A DNA stretch of 64,000 bases from Ruminococcus sp. HUN007 (GTDB taxonomy: Bacteria; Bacillota; Clostridia; Oscillospirales; Ruminococcaceae), in NCBI RefSeq assembly GCF_000712055.1, contig NZ_JOOA01000002.1, forward strand, positions 1,922,001 to 1,986,000, in the 5' to 3' direction. The notes beneath the pieces are model-generated. The model ran no database searches and was not told the DNA's origin. It worked only from the letters and a program-made list of their open reading frames with translations. The position numbers and the translations under genes are program-made. Positions 26,818 to 34,441 of this stretch are shown piece by piece. Position 1 is the stretch's first letter; each line of letters begins with the position of its first letter.

Positions 26818-27486
26818 ATGTATAAGTTTTATTGTATACTTTTATTCTCTGTTCTGCTTCTTTCATCCTGCAGTGGTTCATCGACAAATAAATCTGATAC
26901 CATTGATTCACTGCCAACCACCAACAGCCCAAACATCAATATTGAATGTGAATCTGATATCTTTACAGATACTGAAAATACAAGTGATTTTATTGTAACC
27001 GAAAAGCAAGATACAGATAAATCTTATTCTATTGATCACAATGAATTTTACGAAGAAGATAAAGAGACAATATTAAATATCTGCAATGATATATGCAAAG
27101 ATTTAAAAGAACTATACAGCTATGACCGCATTATTCAATACGACACTTTAAAGGAATATCTGAAGTATTCAGTTACTAACTCCGCCTTTGATGCTATACC
27201 TGATGGTACCGGTCTGTACCTTTCCTTACAATCGCTGACTATAGAAACCAAAAATGCTTTAGTTACAGGACTCCTTAAAGATTCAACCGGTGCATATGGC
27301 GAATGCACTATTATATTATCAAATAATGCAGGTGAAATACTTCTGAACGATATAGCTTTAGATACTAAAGGTTCTTCAGATACCATATACCGCCCGGATT
27401 TTCTCCATTCACCGTATCCGGATTTCTGGCTTGAATACAGCAATTATTCATGGATTGCAGAACAGACCTTGTCAAATATACAATAA
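26818..27486 (+). CDS. Lipoprotein, unknown function
   Basis: 222 residues with a lipoprotein signal peptide (lipobox LLSSC, Cys near residue 19), a Ser/Thr/Asp-rich linker to about residue 75 and a globular C-terminal region (LYLSLQSLTIETKNALVTG, GECTIILSNNAGEILLNDI). AGAAAGGAG precedes the ATG. No family recognised. It lies between repeat B copies 4 and 5 and is followed by a dockerin remnant. Confidence 0.65.
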   Translation: MYKFYCILLFSVLLLSSCSGSSTNKSDTIDSLPTTNSPNINIECESDIFTDTENTSDFIVTEKQDTDKSYSIDHNEFYEEDKETILNICNDICKDLKELYSYDRIIQYDTLKEYLKYSVTNSAFDAIPDGTGLYLSLQSLTIETKNALVTGLLKDSTGAYGECTIILSNNAGEILLNDIALDTKGSSDTIYRPDFLHSPYPDFWLEYSNYSWIAEQTLSNIQ

Positions 27487-27502
27487 GGAGAAAAAGTGAC
27501 GT

Positions 27503-27574
27503 GATGGAAATGTTACACTTGCCGACCTTGCAAGACTTCAGCAGTATCTTTCAAAGAAAATAGAGTCACTCTAA
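27503..27574 (+). pseudogene. Dockerin remnant (second calcium loop only)
   Basis: The frame reads DGNVTLADLARLQQYLSKKI and ends ESL-stop, the C-terminal half of a type I dockerin like that of the gene at 60445-61392. The codons before it are shifted by a one-base loss and no start exists. It shows that a dockerin gene once ended here. Confidence 0.85.
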
Positions 27575-27591
27575 AAAAGTATAAAATGATG

Positions 27592-27685
27592 CGCCTTACG
27601 GCGCAGGTTAATAAACCGGACTGCGGCTGCAGTCCGGTTTTTCTATAGCAGTCTTCGGCCCGCAGGGGTGAAGACTTCCTTTTCG
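27592..27685 (+). repeat. Terminator plus structured repeat B, copy 5
   Basis: GCGCCTTACGGCGC hairpin, CCGGACTGC/GCAGTCCGG terminator and the repeat B hairpin. It keeps plus orientation although the next two genes lie on the minus strand. Confidence 0.85.
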
Positions 27686-27694
27686 ATCGTCAGA

Positions 27695-28390
27695 TCAGTC
27701 GTATGATGAAGGAGGATTAAGTTCGTATATATCCGTTGTTTCAAAATGCTTCGGTATCTCGTAATCCAGTCGGTTATGCACTCCTGAAATTATGTACTTC
27801 AAAGCAGCAGGTTCATACCATTCCGGCACAGACAGAACAACGCAGCTTATCCAGGTCATGAGTCCGTCATCTGCCACTCTATAGCATTTTTCTTCCAGTA
27901 CATCAGTTATCACGATATCCACATGCGTCTGATCATGGTAATACATCAGCTGCAGCGGATTCAGCGGCTGTTTTGCATTTTCAAGTGATTTCAAAAGTTC
28001 GGCTGCACATTTTACCACAAGTGCCTGCATATCTTTGATTACATTGTATTCCAGGCTCCAGAACGATCTGTCTTTCATATATTCGAGATAAATCGGATAT
28101 TTCGAACCATCACTGCATTTTACAAATACTGATTCAAGATTGTCAGGCATTTCTGTTCCGAAATATTTCATTGGATGACGGTAGTTTATCTCTATAACAT
28201 CACGAAGATCATCTTTAAAATCATACAGTGATATTTCATTCATACTGTTGGTGACTATCCCTGGACTCTCCAGTTTTACAGTCATTACTTCTCCGTCATA
28301 ATCCTCCGGTACGGAAACTTCGCCAAGTGCGTATGTACCTCTTTCGTGTCTTATCGGTATCCTGTATTCCTCGATTATTTCATCACTCAT
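27695..28390 (-). CDS. Hypothetical protein, pair with 28387-28920
   Basis: 231 residues, soluble, no signal peptide. I do not recognise a family. The start overlaps the upstream gene by 4 bp (ATGA), a sign of coupled translation. Its position as a two-gene minus-strand unit between repeat B copies 5 and 6, next to an immunity-like gene, suggests a role in the same accessory set; this is inference only. Confidence 0.5.
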   Translation of the reverse strand: MSDEIIEEYRIPIRHERGTYALGEVSVPEDYDGEVMTVKLESPGIVTNSMNEISLYDFKDDLRDVIEINYRHPMKYFGTEMPDNLESVFVKCSDGSKYPIYLEYMKDRSFWSLEYNVIKDMQALVVKCAAELLKSLENAKQPLNPLQLMYYHDQTHVDIVITDVLEEKCYRVADDGLMTWISCVVLSVPEWYEPAALKYIISGVHNRLDYEIPKHFETTDIYELNPPSSYD

Positions 28391-28920
28391 ATCTCAAATG
28401 CCTCCCTAAACGTCCAGCCTTCTATGTGATTGTCTTCGACGAACTTTTTGAAGGTTTCGTCGGCGAAAGTAAGAGATTTAGGGTAATTAAATTTGAATAC
28501 AGAATACAATACCGCATCTTCAGATACTACATATGAATCTCTGGAATCAAAATTAAGAACAGATTTTTCTTCATCAAAGCCTTCTGTAAATTTTCTGAAA
28601 AACAAAAGATAAAAGTTATTATCCAATTCTGAATCCATTACCTCTATTTCTTTAAAGTCAAAATACTCAGCGTAATATTTTTCAAGAAGTTTCTTTACTT
28701 TTTCATCGACAGCAAAACTATCACCGCATCCCCAGAAATGCATGATATTTTTAAGAGGAAGATACTTATTCCGCACTTCGCTGTTTACACTAACATTTAT
28801 AACTACTGAATCATCAAGCAATTCTCCATTATAATATTGCTTTTTGAATTTTAAAGAACTTGCATTTTCCAGGTAACATGATTTATAATTCAGATTACTT
28901 CCTAAAAGATAATATTTCAT
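28387..28920 (-). CDS. Possible Imm11/DUF1629-like immunity protein
   Basis: 177 residues, no signal peptide. The layout (short N-terminal strand MKYYLLG, mid-region, then ADETFKKFVEDNHIEGWTFRE near the C-terminus) recalls Imm11/DUF1629 proteins that protect against polymorphic toxins. The match is by eye and weak. First gene of a coupled pair. No cognate toxin is visible in the window. Confidence 0.4.
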   Translation of the reverse strand: MKYYLLGSNLNYKSCYLENASSLKFKKQYYNGELLDDSVVINVSVNSEVRNKYLPLKNIMHFWGCGDSFAVDEKVKKLLEKYYAEYFDFKEIEVMDSELDNNFYLLFFRKFTEGFDEEKSVLNFDSRDSYVVSEDAVLYSVFKFNYPKSLTFADETFKKFVEDNHIEGWTFREAFEI

Positions 28921-29051
28921 TCGGATTCCTTCTCAATGACATATAGCTTACTTCTTCAGATTCTATTATAACATTTTTCGCTATAATATATCCACTGACA
29001 TGAACATTATTTCCTGTTAGTTTTACTGTTCCGTTCGGTGCATATAAATGG

Positions 29052-29148
29052 TTGCACCTGCGGTGCGATTTTATAAAACGAGCTGCCTTTTCGGGCAGCT
29101 CGTTTTTTCTATAGCAGTCTTCGGCCCGCAGGGGTGAAGACTACATTT
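29052..29148 (+). repeat. Terminator plus structured repeat B, copy 6
   Basis: GCACCTGCGGTGC hairpin, terminator ACGAGCTGCC/GGGCAGCTCGT with T6, then the repeat B hairpin. Compared with GCGCC/GGCGC in other copies, the GCACC/GGTGC change is compensatory. Confidence 0.85.
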
Positions 29149-29181
29149 GATCATCTACTTTATTGAGTTCATTTTATGTTG

Positions 29182-29210
29182 TTGATGTTATTCTGAAACT
29201 GTGCTATAAT
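29182..29210 (+). promoter_or_regulatory. Toxin promoter of the type I toxin-antitoxin locus
   Basis: TTGATG (29182-29187), 17 bp, TATAAT (29205-29210). Expected transcript start near 29217. Confidence 0.8.
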
Positions 29211-29225
29211 TGTACTTGCGTTGGA

Positions 29226-29245
29226 CTCCTTCCGCGCGGGAGGAG
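29226..29245 (+). promoter_or_regulatory. Leader hairpin that sequesters the toxin ribosome-binding site
   Basis: CTCCTTCC (29226-29233) can pair with GGGAGGAG (29238-29245) over 8 bp with loop GCGC, burying the GGAGG needed for translation. The same arrangement limits Fst toxin translation in par loci. Confidence 0.75.
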
Positions 29246-29254
29246 GTGAATAAC

Positions 29255-29362
29255 GTGAGTTTACTTTCTTTTGTGTTATCTGTCACAAGCAGCATAGTCG
29301 CAAATATTCTTTGGGACACCTGCAAGTCTTTTTTTCAGAAAAGGCATGATAAACACGAATAA
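29255..29362 (+). CDS. Putative type I toxin, 35-aa membrane peptide (Fst/par-like locus)
   Basis: A GTG-started ORF below usual gene-finding limits. The peptide begins (M)SLLSFVLSVTSSIVANILW, a single membrane-spanning stretch, and ends in a charged tail (KSFFQKRHDKHE). This layout is shared by Fst-type toxins that disturb the membrane, though no sequence family is recognised. GGAGGAGGTG lies just upstream inside a hairpin. The locus has a convergent antisense transcript, a shared terminator and complementary repeats. It is the only content between repeat B copies 6 and 7. Confidence 0.75.
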   Translation: MSLLSFVLSVTSSIVANILWDTCKSFFQKRHDKHE

Positions 29363-29380
29363 CTGAGTCTGACGCTCAAA

Positions 29381-29428
29381 AAAGAGAGACACCCCTAAAG
29401 CTGGCACTTTAGTAGGGTGTCTCTCTTT
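29381..29428. terminator. Shared bidirectional terminator of toxin and antitoxin RNAs
   Basis: Outer arms AAAGAGAGACACCC (29381-29394) / GGGTGTCTCTCTTT (29415-29428), inner arms CTAAAG / CTTTAG (29407-29412). A T6 tract follows in the minus direction; the plus direction has T3 repeats. Both RNAs overlap across it. Confidence 0.85.
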
Positions 29429-29456
29429 GCGTTTATAACGCGAGTTTACTTTCAAT
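29381..29456 (-). ncRNA. Putative antisense antitoxin RNA (RNA II-like)
   Basis: Predicted to start near 29456 from the consensus promoter at 29463-29491 and to end in the shared terminator, about 75 nt. Its 5' end carries the complement of GAGTTTACTTTC (29442-29453), which also occurs at the toxin start codon (29257-29268). With flanking bases 19 contiguous pairs form, including one G-U pair, covering the GTG start. It should block toxin translation. Confidence 0.75.
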
Positions 29457-29462
29457 AAATAA

Positions 29463-29491
29463 ATTATATCATTACCAATAATGCTTGTCAA
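29463..29491 (-). promoter_or_regulatory. Consensus promoter of the antitoxin RNA
   Basis: Minus strand TTGACA (29486-29491), 17 bp, TATAAT (29463-29468): a perfect sigma-A promoter, stronger than the toxin promoter, as expected when the antitoxin must be in excess. Confidence 0.88.
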
Positions 29492-29514
29492 TACGATGTT
29501 TGTATTTTTTTAGG

Positions 29515-29608
29515 GTGCGCCTTACGGCGCAGTTAATAAACCGGACTGCTGCTGCAGTCCGGTTTTTCTATAGCAGTCTTCGGCCCGAAGGGGTGAAGAC
29601 TTCCTTTG
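29515..29608 (+). repeat. Terminator plus structured repeat B, copy 7
   Basis: GCGCCTTACGGCGC hairpin, CCGGACTGC/GCAGTCCGG terminator and the repeat B hairpin (AGTCTTC/GAAGACT, loop shortened). Last clear copy of the array. Confidence 0.85.
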
Positions 29609-29651
29609 TATTCATCATTCATTGTTTAGTTCCTCGTTTTGCTGTTTTCTT

Positions 29652-29858
29652 TTATTCCTTGTTATACTCAAGAATATCACCAGGCTGGCAGTCGAGGGCT
29701 TCGCATATCTTTTCCAGTGTGGAAAATCTTATTGCCTTGGCTTTTCCTGTTTTGAGTATCGAAAGATTGGCTGGTGTGATCTCTATCTTTTCAGCAAGAT
29801 CACCTGATGAGACTTTTCTCTTTGCCATCATAACATCGAGATTTACAATTATAGGCAT
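29652..29858 (-). CDS. XRE-type HTH regulator, YozG-like
   Basis: 68-residue DNA-binding protein that is almost entirely a Cro/CI-type helix-turn-helix (VSSGDLAEKIEITPANLSIL, then FSTLEKICEALDCQPGDILEY). Proteins of this type are typically encoded next to DUF2975 membrane proteins, as here. It follows the DUF2975 gene by 18 bp and probably regulates the pair. Confidence 0.85.
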   Translation of the reverse strand: MPIIVNLDVMMAKRKVSSGDLAEKIEITPANLSILKTGKAKAIRFSTLEKICEALDCQPGDILEYNKE

Positions 29859-29876
29859 AGTTCATTCCTCCGTTTC

Positions 29877-30326
29877 TCAGACTGTAAAGTCATTTTCTTC
29901 CTTGAGTGCAACTGCTTCTTCAAATACATTCTTCACTACTCTGAGTATAAGGCCGATAAAGCCTGTTATGAATGCTGCAAGGAAGATAATTTCGAGAAAT
30001 GTAACAATGCCCCATGCAGCAAGAATTGCTGTAACAGCAAAGCAGCACCATGAAATGAATCTGAGATTTCTGACATTCTCCCTCACGAAGACCTTCTTTT
30101 TTGAAATGTTGTTGAGAAGGAAGAAAAGAAATACGAGCAGAGCACATGCAAATGCTATTACTGCAAATCCGAGTATACACGAACCCAGATGACTGAACGG
30201 TCTGTAGTAGTAGACCTCAATCATGCCAATGCACTGAGCGAACCATCCTACTGAACTTACCGCCATAATGAGTGTTAAAACGATAAGTCCTTTCGACAAT
30301 AAAACTGACATTTCCTTATTCCACAT
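29877..30326 (-). CDS. DUF2975 membrane protein
   Basis: 149 residues from ATG 30326, chosen over 30344 because AAAGGCGG lies 7 nt upstream. Four hydrophobic helices (about 9-31, 47-71, 88-108 and 112-132) and a basic loop NISKKKVFVRENVRNLR typical of DUF2975. Function unknown; partner of the small HTH regulator downstream. Confidence 0.8.
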   Translation of the reverse strand: MWNKEMSVLLSKGLIVLTLIMAVSSVGWFAQCIGMIEVYYYRPFSHLGSCILGFAVIAFACALLVFLFFLLNNISKKKVFVRENVRNLRFISWCCFAVTAILAAWGIVTFLEIIFLAAFITGFIGLILRVVKNVFEEAVALKEENDFTV

Positions 30327-30692
30327 AAAAATACCGCCTTTCAAAAAATAGTTTGATACGGAAACACGATCAGTTCAGAATGCCGCTCCGCCGGATTTAC
30401 GGGGTATGATGTCAGCGGCACCGGTTTCTGAATAAAGCAGTGTCCCGATAAATTGGATCTGTGGAAATTCCCATCACTTGTTCCGTGATTTTATTATAGC
30501 ATGCTTGCTCTTGTTTGTCAACACTTTTTTATCGTTTTTCAATATATTTTTTATTTGATTTAATAATATCACACTTCCGGAGAAAAATTATTTTCCCGCC
30601 GGAAGTACATTTCGGTCATAATAATGTGTCACACAAACTTAAAGAAGCCACCCTGCCGGGCGGCTTCTGACATATCAGATGATCCGTATCTG
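30327..30692 (-). promoter_or_regulatory. Long leader and promoter region of the DUF2975-HTH operon
   Basis: A perfect promoter TTGACA (30516-30521), 17 bp, TATAAT (30493-30498) reads toward DUF2975. The leader is about 160 nt and contains a 20-codon AUG ORF (MGISTDPIYRD...) without a ribosome-binding site. A hairpin at 30644-30667 (GAAGCC.CCC / GGG.GGCTTC) ends the patB-like transcript coming from the other direction or serves as its terminator. The rest is AT-rich with nothing else seen. Confidence 0.75.
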
Positions 30693-31856
30693 TCACTTTG
30701 AAAGAATGATGTTTACCGCTTTTTTCAGTCTCGCAAGTCCGTCTTCAAGCAGCACCCGCGGGCAGGCGATATTCATGCGGAGGAATCTGTCGCCGTTTCC
30801 GAACTGCATTCCGTGTGAAAGATATAGTCCTGTTTTGCTTCTGATCTCACTGGCAAGACGCTTTGAGTCATCGGTTATCTCCGAACAGTCGAGCCAGAGA
30901 AGATATGTCGCTTCGGAAGGTACAAGCTTTATCTGCGGAATGTTTTCCTTCAGAAAAGTGCTCACCCTCTGCTTGTTCGCGAAAATATACTCACGGAGTT
31001 CATCAAGCCACTGTTCACCCTCACTGAATGCCGCCACCGCCGCCTGTACTGCAAAAGCATTCGGCTCACCGCATTCATCTGTATTGAGCTGTCTCCAGAC
31101 ACGGTGACGAAGCCCCGGATCAGATGCCACAACTGCAGATGTCTGAATTCCTGCAATGTTGAACGTCTTGGTCGGTGCAATGCATGTCACGCTGTTCTTC
31201 GCGCATTTTTCCGAAACTGATGCAAAAGGGACATACATCTTTCCCGGATCGGTAATATCGCAGTGGATCTCGTCGGAAACAACGACAACACCGTTTTCAT
31301 ACGCCATTTCACCGATACGCGCGAGCGTTTCCCTGTCCCATATCCGGCCGATCGGATTATGCGGATTGCAGAGAAGCATGAGTGTGGTCTGCGGATCGCG
31401 CATAGCCCGTTCAAGTTCACTCCAATCAATGCTGTACCGTCCGTCATGGTAAGCAAGAGGACACTCACTGACCACACGGCCGTTGTTGAGTATACAGTTA
31501 TAGAAAATATTGTACACCGGAGTCATGATAATGACCTTTTCAGCCGGTGATGTAAGCCGGCGCACACAGCTTGAAATGGTCGGTATAACACCGGTGCTGA
31601 AGAAAATATCTTTTCTGTCAAAGTGTATACCGTGTCTTCTGTCCCACCAGTTTATATATGCGTCGTACCACTCATCTGTAACGTCTGAATATCCGAAAAT
31701 GCCGTGGTTTACCCGTTCCGATAAAACGGATATTATCTCCGGAGCCGTTTTAAAATCCATGTCTGCCACCCACATAGGGAGCACATCTTTTCCGACTGCC
31801 CATTTGTAAGAGTTCGTCCCTCTTCTGTCAGTCACTGTGTCGAAATCATATTTCAT
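30693..31856 (-). CDS. patB: MalY/PatB-type PLP-dependent C-S lyase
   Basis: 387-residue fold-type I aminotransferase-like enzyme; PatB/MalY members cleave cystathionine or cysteine conjugates. Family motifs are VLPMWVADMDFKTAPEI, GIFGYSD, FFSTGVIPTISS, LCNPHNPIGR, VVVSDEIHCDI and the PLP-binding lysine in CIAPTKTFNIAGIQ. It is followed by a terminator hairpin. The next upstream gene is a dockerin protein 20 bp away on the same strand. Substrate (cystathionine or other sulfur amino acid) cannot be fixed from sequence. Confidence 0.88.
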   Translation of the reverse strand: MKYDFDTVTDRRGTNSYKWAVGKDVLPMWVADMDFKTAPEIISVLSERVNHGIFGYSDVTDEWYDAYINWWDRRHGIHFDRKDIFFSTGVIPTISSCVRRLTSPAEKVIIMTPVYNIFYNCILNNGRVVSECPLAYHDGRYSIDWSELERAMRDPQTTLMLLCNPHNPIGRIWDRETLARIGEMAYENGVVVVSDEIHCDITDPGKMYVPFASVSEKCAKNSVTCIAPTKTFNIAGIQTSAVVASDPGLRHRVWRQLNTDECGEPNAFAVQAAVAAFSEGEQWLDELREYIFANKQRVSTFLKENIPQIKLVPSEATYLLWLDCSEITDDSKRLASEIRSKTGLYLSHGMQFGNGDRFLRMNIACPRVLLEDGLARLKKAVNIILSK

Positions 31857-31876
31857 AAATCAGCGTTTCCTTTGTA

Positions 31877-33361
31877 TCACTTGTATTCCGGTCTCACATA
31901 ACCGAGAAGAATGTAATCTCCGGCTGCCACCATCTGATCCCAGGTGTAGTTGCTCCACCAGTTAGTGACATCGTAATTCGTCCATGTTCCGTTTATATAT
32001 ATCTGGTTCCAGTAATGATCGCCCGATCCGTGTGTGGCATGGACTACACGACACTGATAACCGGCCTGTTCAAGAAGGATATCCATCTGCGCTGCCATAT
32101 AGTAACATACGGAATAGTAGTTGTGCATCGCATAGTCGGCAAAGTAGGTCCAGCCCTTCTCCTCGAGTTCCTCAAGAGTCTTCGTCTTTTCCATGTACTT
32201 GTAAGCCGAATCTGATATACAGAACTTATATATGTCATCCACCGATGTTCCCTTTTCCTTCAGTACTGACTGACAGCTGTCAAGGAGTTTAAGAAGCACG
32301 TCATTCGTAACAGGATAGGTCTTTCCTGACGGTTCAAGATGATACCATGCATCATTTTTTCTGTAGTTGGATCCGATGCGGCGTAGATTTCCGCCGAAGC
32401 CCATCGATTCAAAACGGCCGAAGAAACCTTCTGATGCCGCCAGCTTTCTGACTGCATCTGCCCTGCTTCCGCCTTCTGAAAGAAGAGTTTTGTAAATGTT
32501 CTTTTCGTCGTCGGACGGAGCACGGTCAAGAAGTCCGGTAAAAAGTGCGTTTACAAACTCATCTTCGCTCATTTCCGCCGAAGTGACATCATCATATTCC
32601 GCGACTTCAAATGCTGTTTCCTGGAAAGTTTTCTTTCCGTCCTTTATATTCCCAACAAGTTCATTGAGCTTCGTTCCGTCGGCCGGTTTACCTGTCAGAC
32701 TTACGATCATCGGAGCGACCGCCCTTGTTATACCGTCGTTTACATCACGCGGTTCTGCAAGAGCTACTTCACCCGGCGCCATGCCTGATTCGGAGCAGAG
32801 CTTTTTAAACTCATCTGAAGCAGCAAAACCGTGAAGCACATAGGTACGGCTGAAAAGTTTTATACGTCCGCACCAGTTTTTATAACCCTGCTCATCCGGT
32901 TCACGTCCGAGAAGTGCTCTGTACATAAGCGTTACATACTCTTCATCGGAAAACGAGTCCTGATCAAAGTCAGGGCGCTTTGCAAGCTGAAGGAAAAGCC
33001 CTGACGCTGAAATATTGCCGCTTTCAAGCTGTTTTGCATAATCCTCCGCTACCGCAGGATCAGGATCCTTCCCAAGCATGTTCCTGTACAGCCCGTAAAC
33101 AAATTTTCCTGCAGCAGTTTCAGGTTCGGTCACAGGGTTGATAATATTGTACTTGTAACGCATCAGGTCAAGCACATTTATCTCACCGTCACCGTTGACA
33201 TCACTTCCTTCAGCCGGACTCTGCCAGAGAAGAACAACATCCTTGACTGCATCTGCACTGCTTTTTCCGGAACTTTCGGCAGCGGATGCCGGAACGGCAG
33301 CAGAAAGTACAGCGACAGAAGAGATCAGTGCCGCAATACTCATTTTTATACCGTTTTTCAT
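31877..33361 (-). CDS. Secreted protein: dockerin-like loop, DUF4214 repeats, transglutaminase-like domain
   Basis: 494 residues from ATG 33361 (GGAGGG upstream; an ATG 18 bp earlier lacks one). Signal peptide to about residue 27 (AAVPASAAESS). A dockerin-like calcium loop follows (DVNGDGEINVLDLMRYKYNI). DUF4214 units lie at about 80-330 (YRNMLGKDPDPAVAEDYA, YRALLGREPDEQGYKNWCGR, FTGLLDRAPSDDEKNIY). The C-terminal domain resembles transglutaminase-like peptidases with Cys (SVCYYMAAQMD), His (GSGDHYWNQIYI) and Asp (TNYDVTNWW). Likely an extracellular protein-modifying or peptidase enzyme on the cell surface or scaffold. Confidence 0.82.
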   Translation of the reverse strand: MKNGIKMSIAALISSVAVLSAAVPASAAESSGKSSADAVKDVVLLWQSPAEGSDVNGDGEINVLDLMRYKYNIINPVTEPETAAGKFVYGLYRNMLGKDPDPAVAEDYAKQLESGNISASGLFLQLAKRPDFDQDSFSDEEYVTLMYRALLGREPDEQGYKNWCGRIKLFSRTYVLHGFAASDEFKKLCSESGMAPGEVALAEPRDVNDGITRAVAPMIVSLTGKPADGTKLNELVGNIKDGKKTFQETAFEVAEYDDVTSAEMSEDEFVNALFTGLLDRAPSDDEKNIYKTLLSEGGSRADAVRKLAASEGFFGRFESMGFGGNLRRIGSNYRKNDAWYHLEPSGKTYPVTNDVLLKLLDSCQSVLKEKGTSVDDIYKFCISDSAYKYMEKTKTLEELEEKGWTYFADYAMHNYYSVCYYMAAQMDILLEQAGYQCRVVHATHGSGDHYWNQIYINGTWTNYDVTNWWSNYTWDQMVAAGDYILLGYVRPEYK

Positions 33362-33405
33362 AGATACCCTCCGTTTCAATATGTTTTATCCGAATTATTT
33401 CTTTG

Positions 33406-33434
33406 ATTATATCATTTTTCAAGAACTAATACAA
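33406..33434 (-). promoter_or_regulatory. Promoter of the dockerin-DUF4214 gene
   Basis: Minus strand TTGTAT (33429-33434), 17 bp, TATAAT (33406-33411), 45 bp before the start codon at 33361. Confidence 0.7.
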
Positions 33435-33450
33435 GCAGGAAAATGCCGTA

Positions 33451-33479
33451 TTGAAAAATCCGTGCAAATCATGTATAAT
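33451..33479 (+). promoter_or_regulatory. Promoter of the frameshifted lipoprotein gene
   Basis: TTGAAA (33451-33456), 17 bp, TATAAT (33474-33479). It is divergent from the promoter at 33406-33434. Confidence 0.75.
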
Positions 33480-33551
33480 AAATTATGTATGTATAAACAA
33501 AACGTCCCGATCAGCATTTTCCTGATCATTCAAGAGGTGTAAATATTTATT

Positions 33552-34329
33552 ATGAAAAAAAAGCTATATTCTCGCTGTCTGTGCAGTACTGGCTTCCACT
33601 GTACTTGCCGGATGCGGTCCTGCTGACGAAAACACAGACGTACTGAAGCCTGATCTCACCGAAGCGGTAACAGAGGCTGAAACTACCGAAGAAACTGCTG
33701 CAGAAACTACCGCTGCAGAAACTTCAGAAGCAGTAAGCGAAACAACCACCGCAGAAACCACAGCCGTTTCTGAAACTACGACTGCCGAAGAAACTACTGC
33801 CGCAGAGGAAACCAAAGCTGCAGAAACAGAAAAGCAGGAAGAAAAAGCTCCTGATAACAACGGCGGCAGTGAAAACCAGGGCGGAGACAGTCAGCCTTCA
33901 GGCGGTGAAACACAGAGCGGAAGCTTTGGTGATGACGACCTTACATTCACATTCGGCGGAAGCTCCGTAACTGTAGGCAAGGATCTTTCAGCATTCAAGG
34001 CAGCAGTGGCTCCTTCATCAGAGGACACTGCACCAAGCTGTCTCGGCAACGGAGAGGACAGCATATGCACTTTCGACCATTTCACGATCAACGGATACAC
34101 TGAAAACGGCCAGTGCATCGCAACAGCCATCGACCTTACCGATTCTGAAGTTTCCACTTCAAAGGGCATAAAGCTCGGTTCATCAAAAGATGACGTTATA
34201 AAGGCATACGGAACAGGATATACTGAACGCGGTTCTGAAATAGTCTACGTTTCCGGAAAAAGCGAGCTTGCATTCAGAATAAGCGGCGACGAAGTAAAGG
34301 GCATCAGCTATAATTTCAGCATATTATAA
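33552..34329 (+). pseudogene. Lipoprotein gene with a frame break at an A8 tract
   Basis: ATG 33552 is followed by A8 (33555-33562), which puts the ATG into a frame that stops after 24 codons. With seven A residues it would read MKKSYILAVCAVLASTVLAGCG, a perfect lipoprotein signal peptide, then a Thr/Glu/Ala-rich linker (about 25-100, TTAEETTAAEETK type) and a C-terminal domain (about 115-258, IKLGSSKDDVIKAYGTGYTERGSEIVYVSG). The rest of the frame is open and well conserved in codon character, so this may be slippage expression or a base-calling error rather than decay. Family not recognised. Confidence 0.7.
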
Positions 34330-34358
34330 TAGTACTGGAAGATATTTTGCATTTACCC

Positions 34359-34387
34359 TTGAAATAATCCCCGCAAAATGTTATTAT
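34359..34387 (+). promoter_or_regulatory. Promoter of the cellobiose phosphorylase gene
   Basis: TTGAAA (34359-34364), 17 bp, TATTAT (34382-34387), 54 bp before the ATG. No operator-like palindrome stands out. Confidence 0.65.
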
Positions 34388-34441
34388 ATTTAATATAGTT
34401 TAATTTGCTTTATTTTAATTATTTTAAAGGAGAATTATCCA

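Noticed and set aside
29276..29491. 71-aa minus-strand ORF across the toxin-antitoxin locus
   Set aside because: It runs through the antitoxin promoter, the shared terminator and the toxin frame; no start context. It is a by-product of the RNA locus.
21058..29608. Canonical integron attC sites
   Set aside because: Repeat B lacks the RYYYAAC / GTTRRRY core pair, and no integron integrase is visible; only the layout is cassette-like.
30345..30492. 20-codon ORF MGISTDPIYRD... in the DUF2975 leader
   Set aside because: No ribosome-binding site and other frames are equally open; not enough to call a gene.
33564..33860. Ser/Ala/Val-rich minus-strand ORF of 98 aa
   Set aside because: It is the complement of the Thr/Glu-rich linker of the frameshifted lipoprotein; low-complexity shadow.
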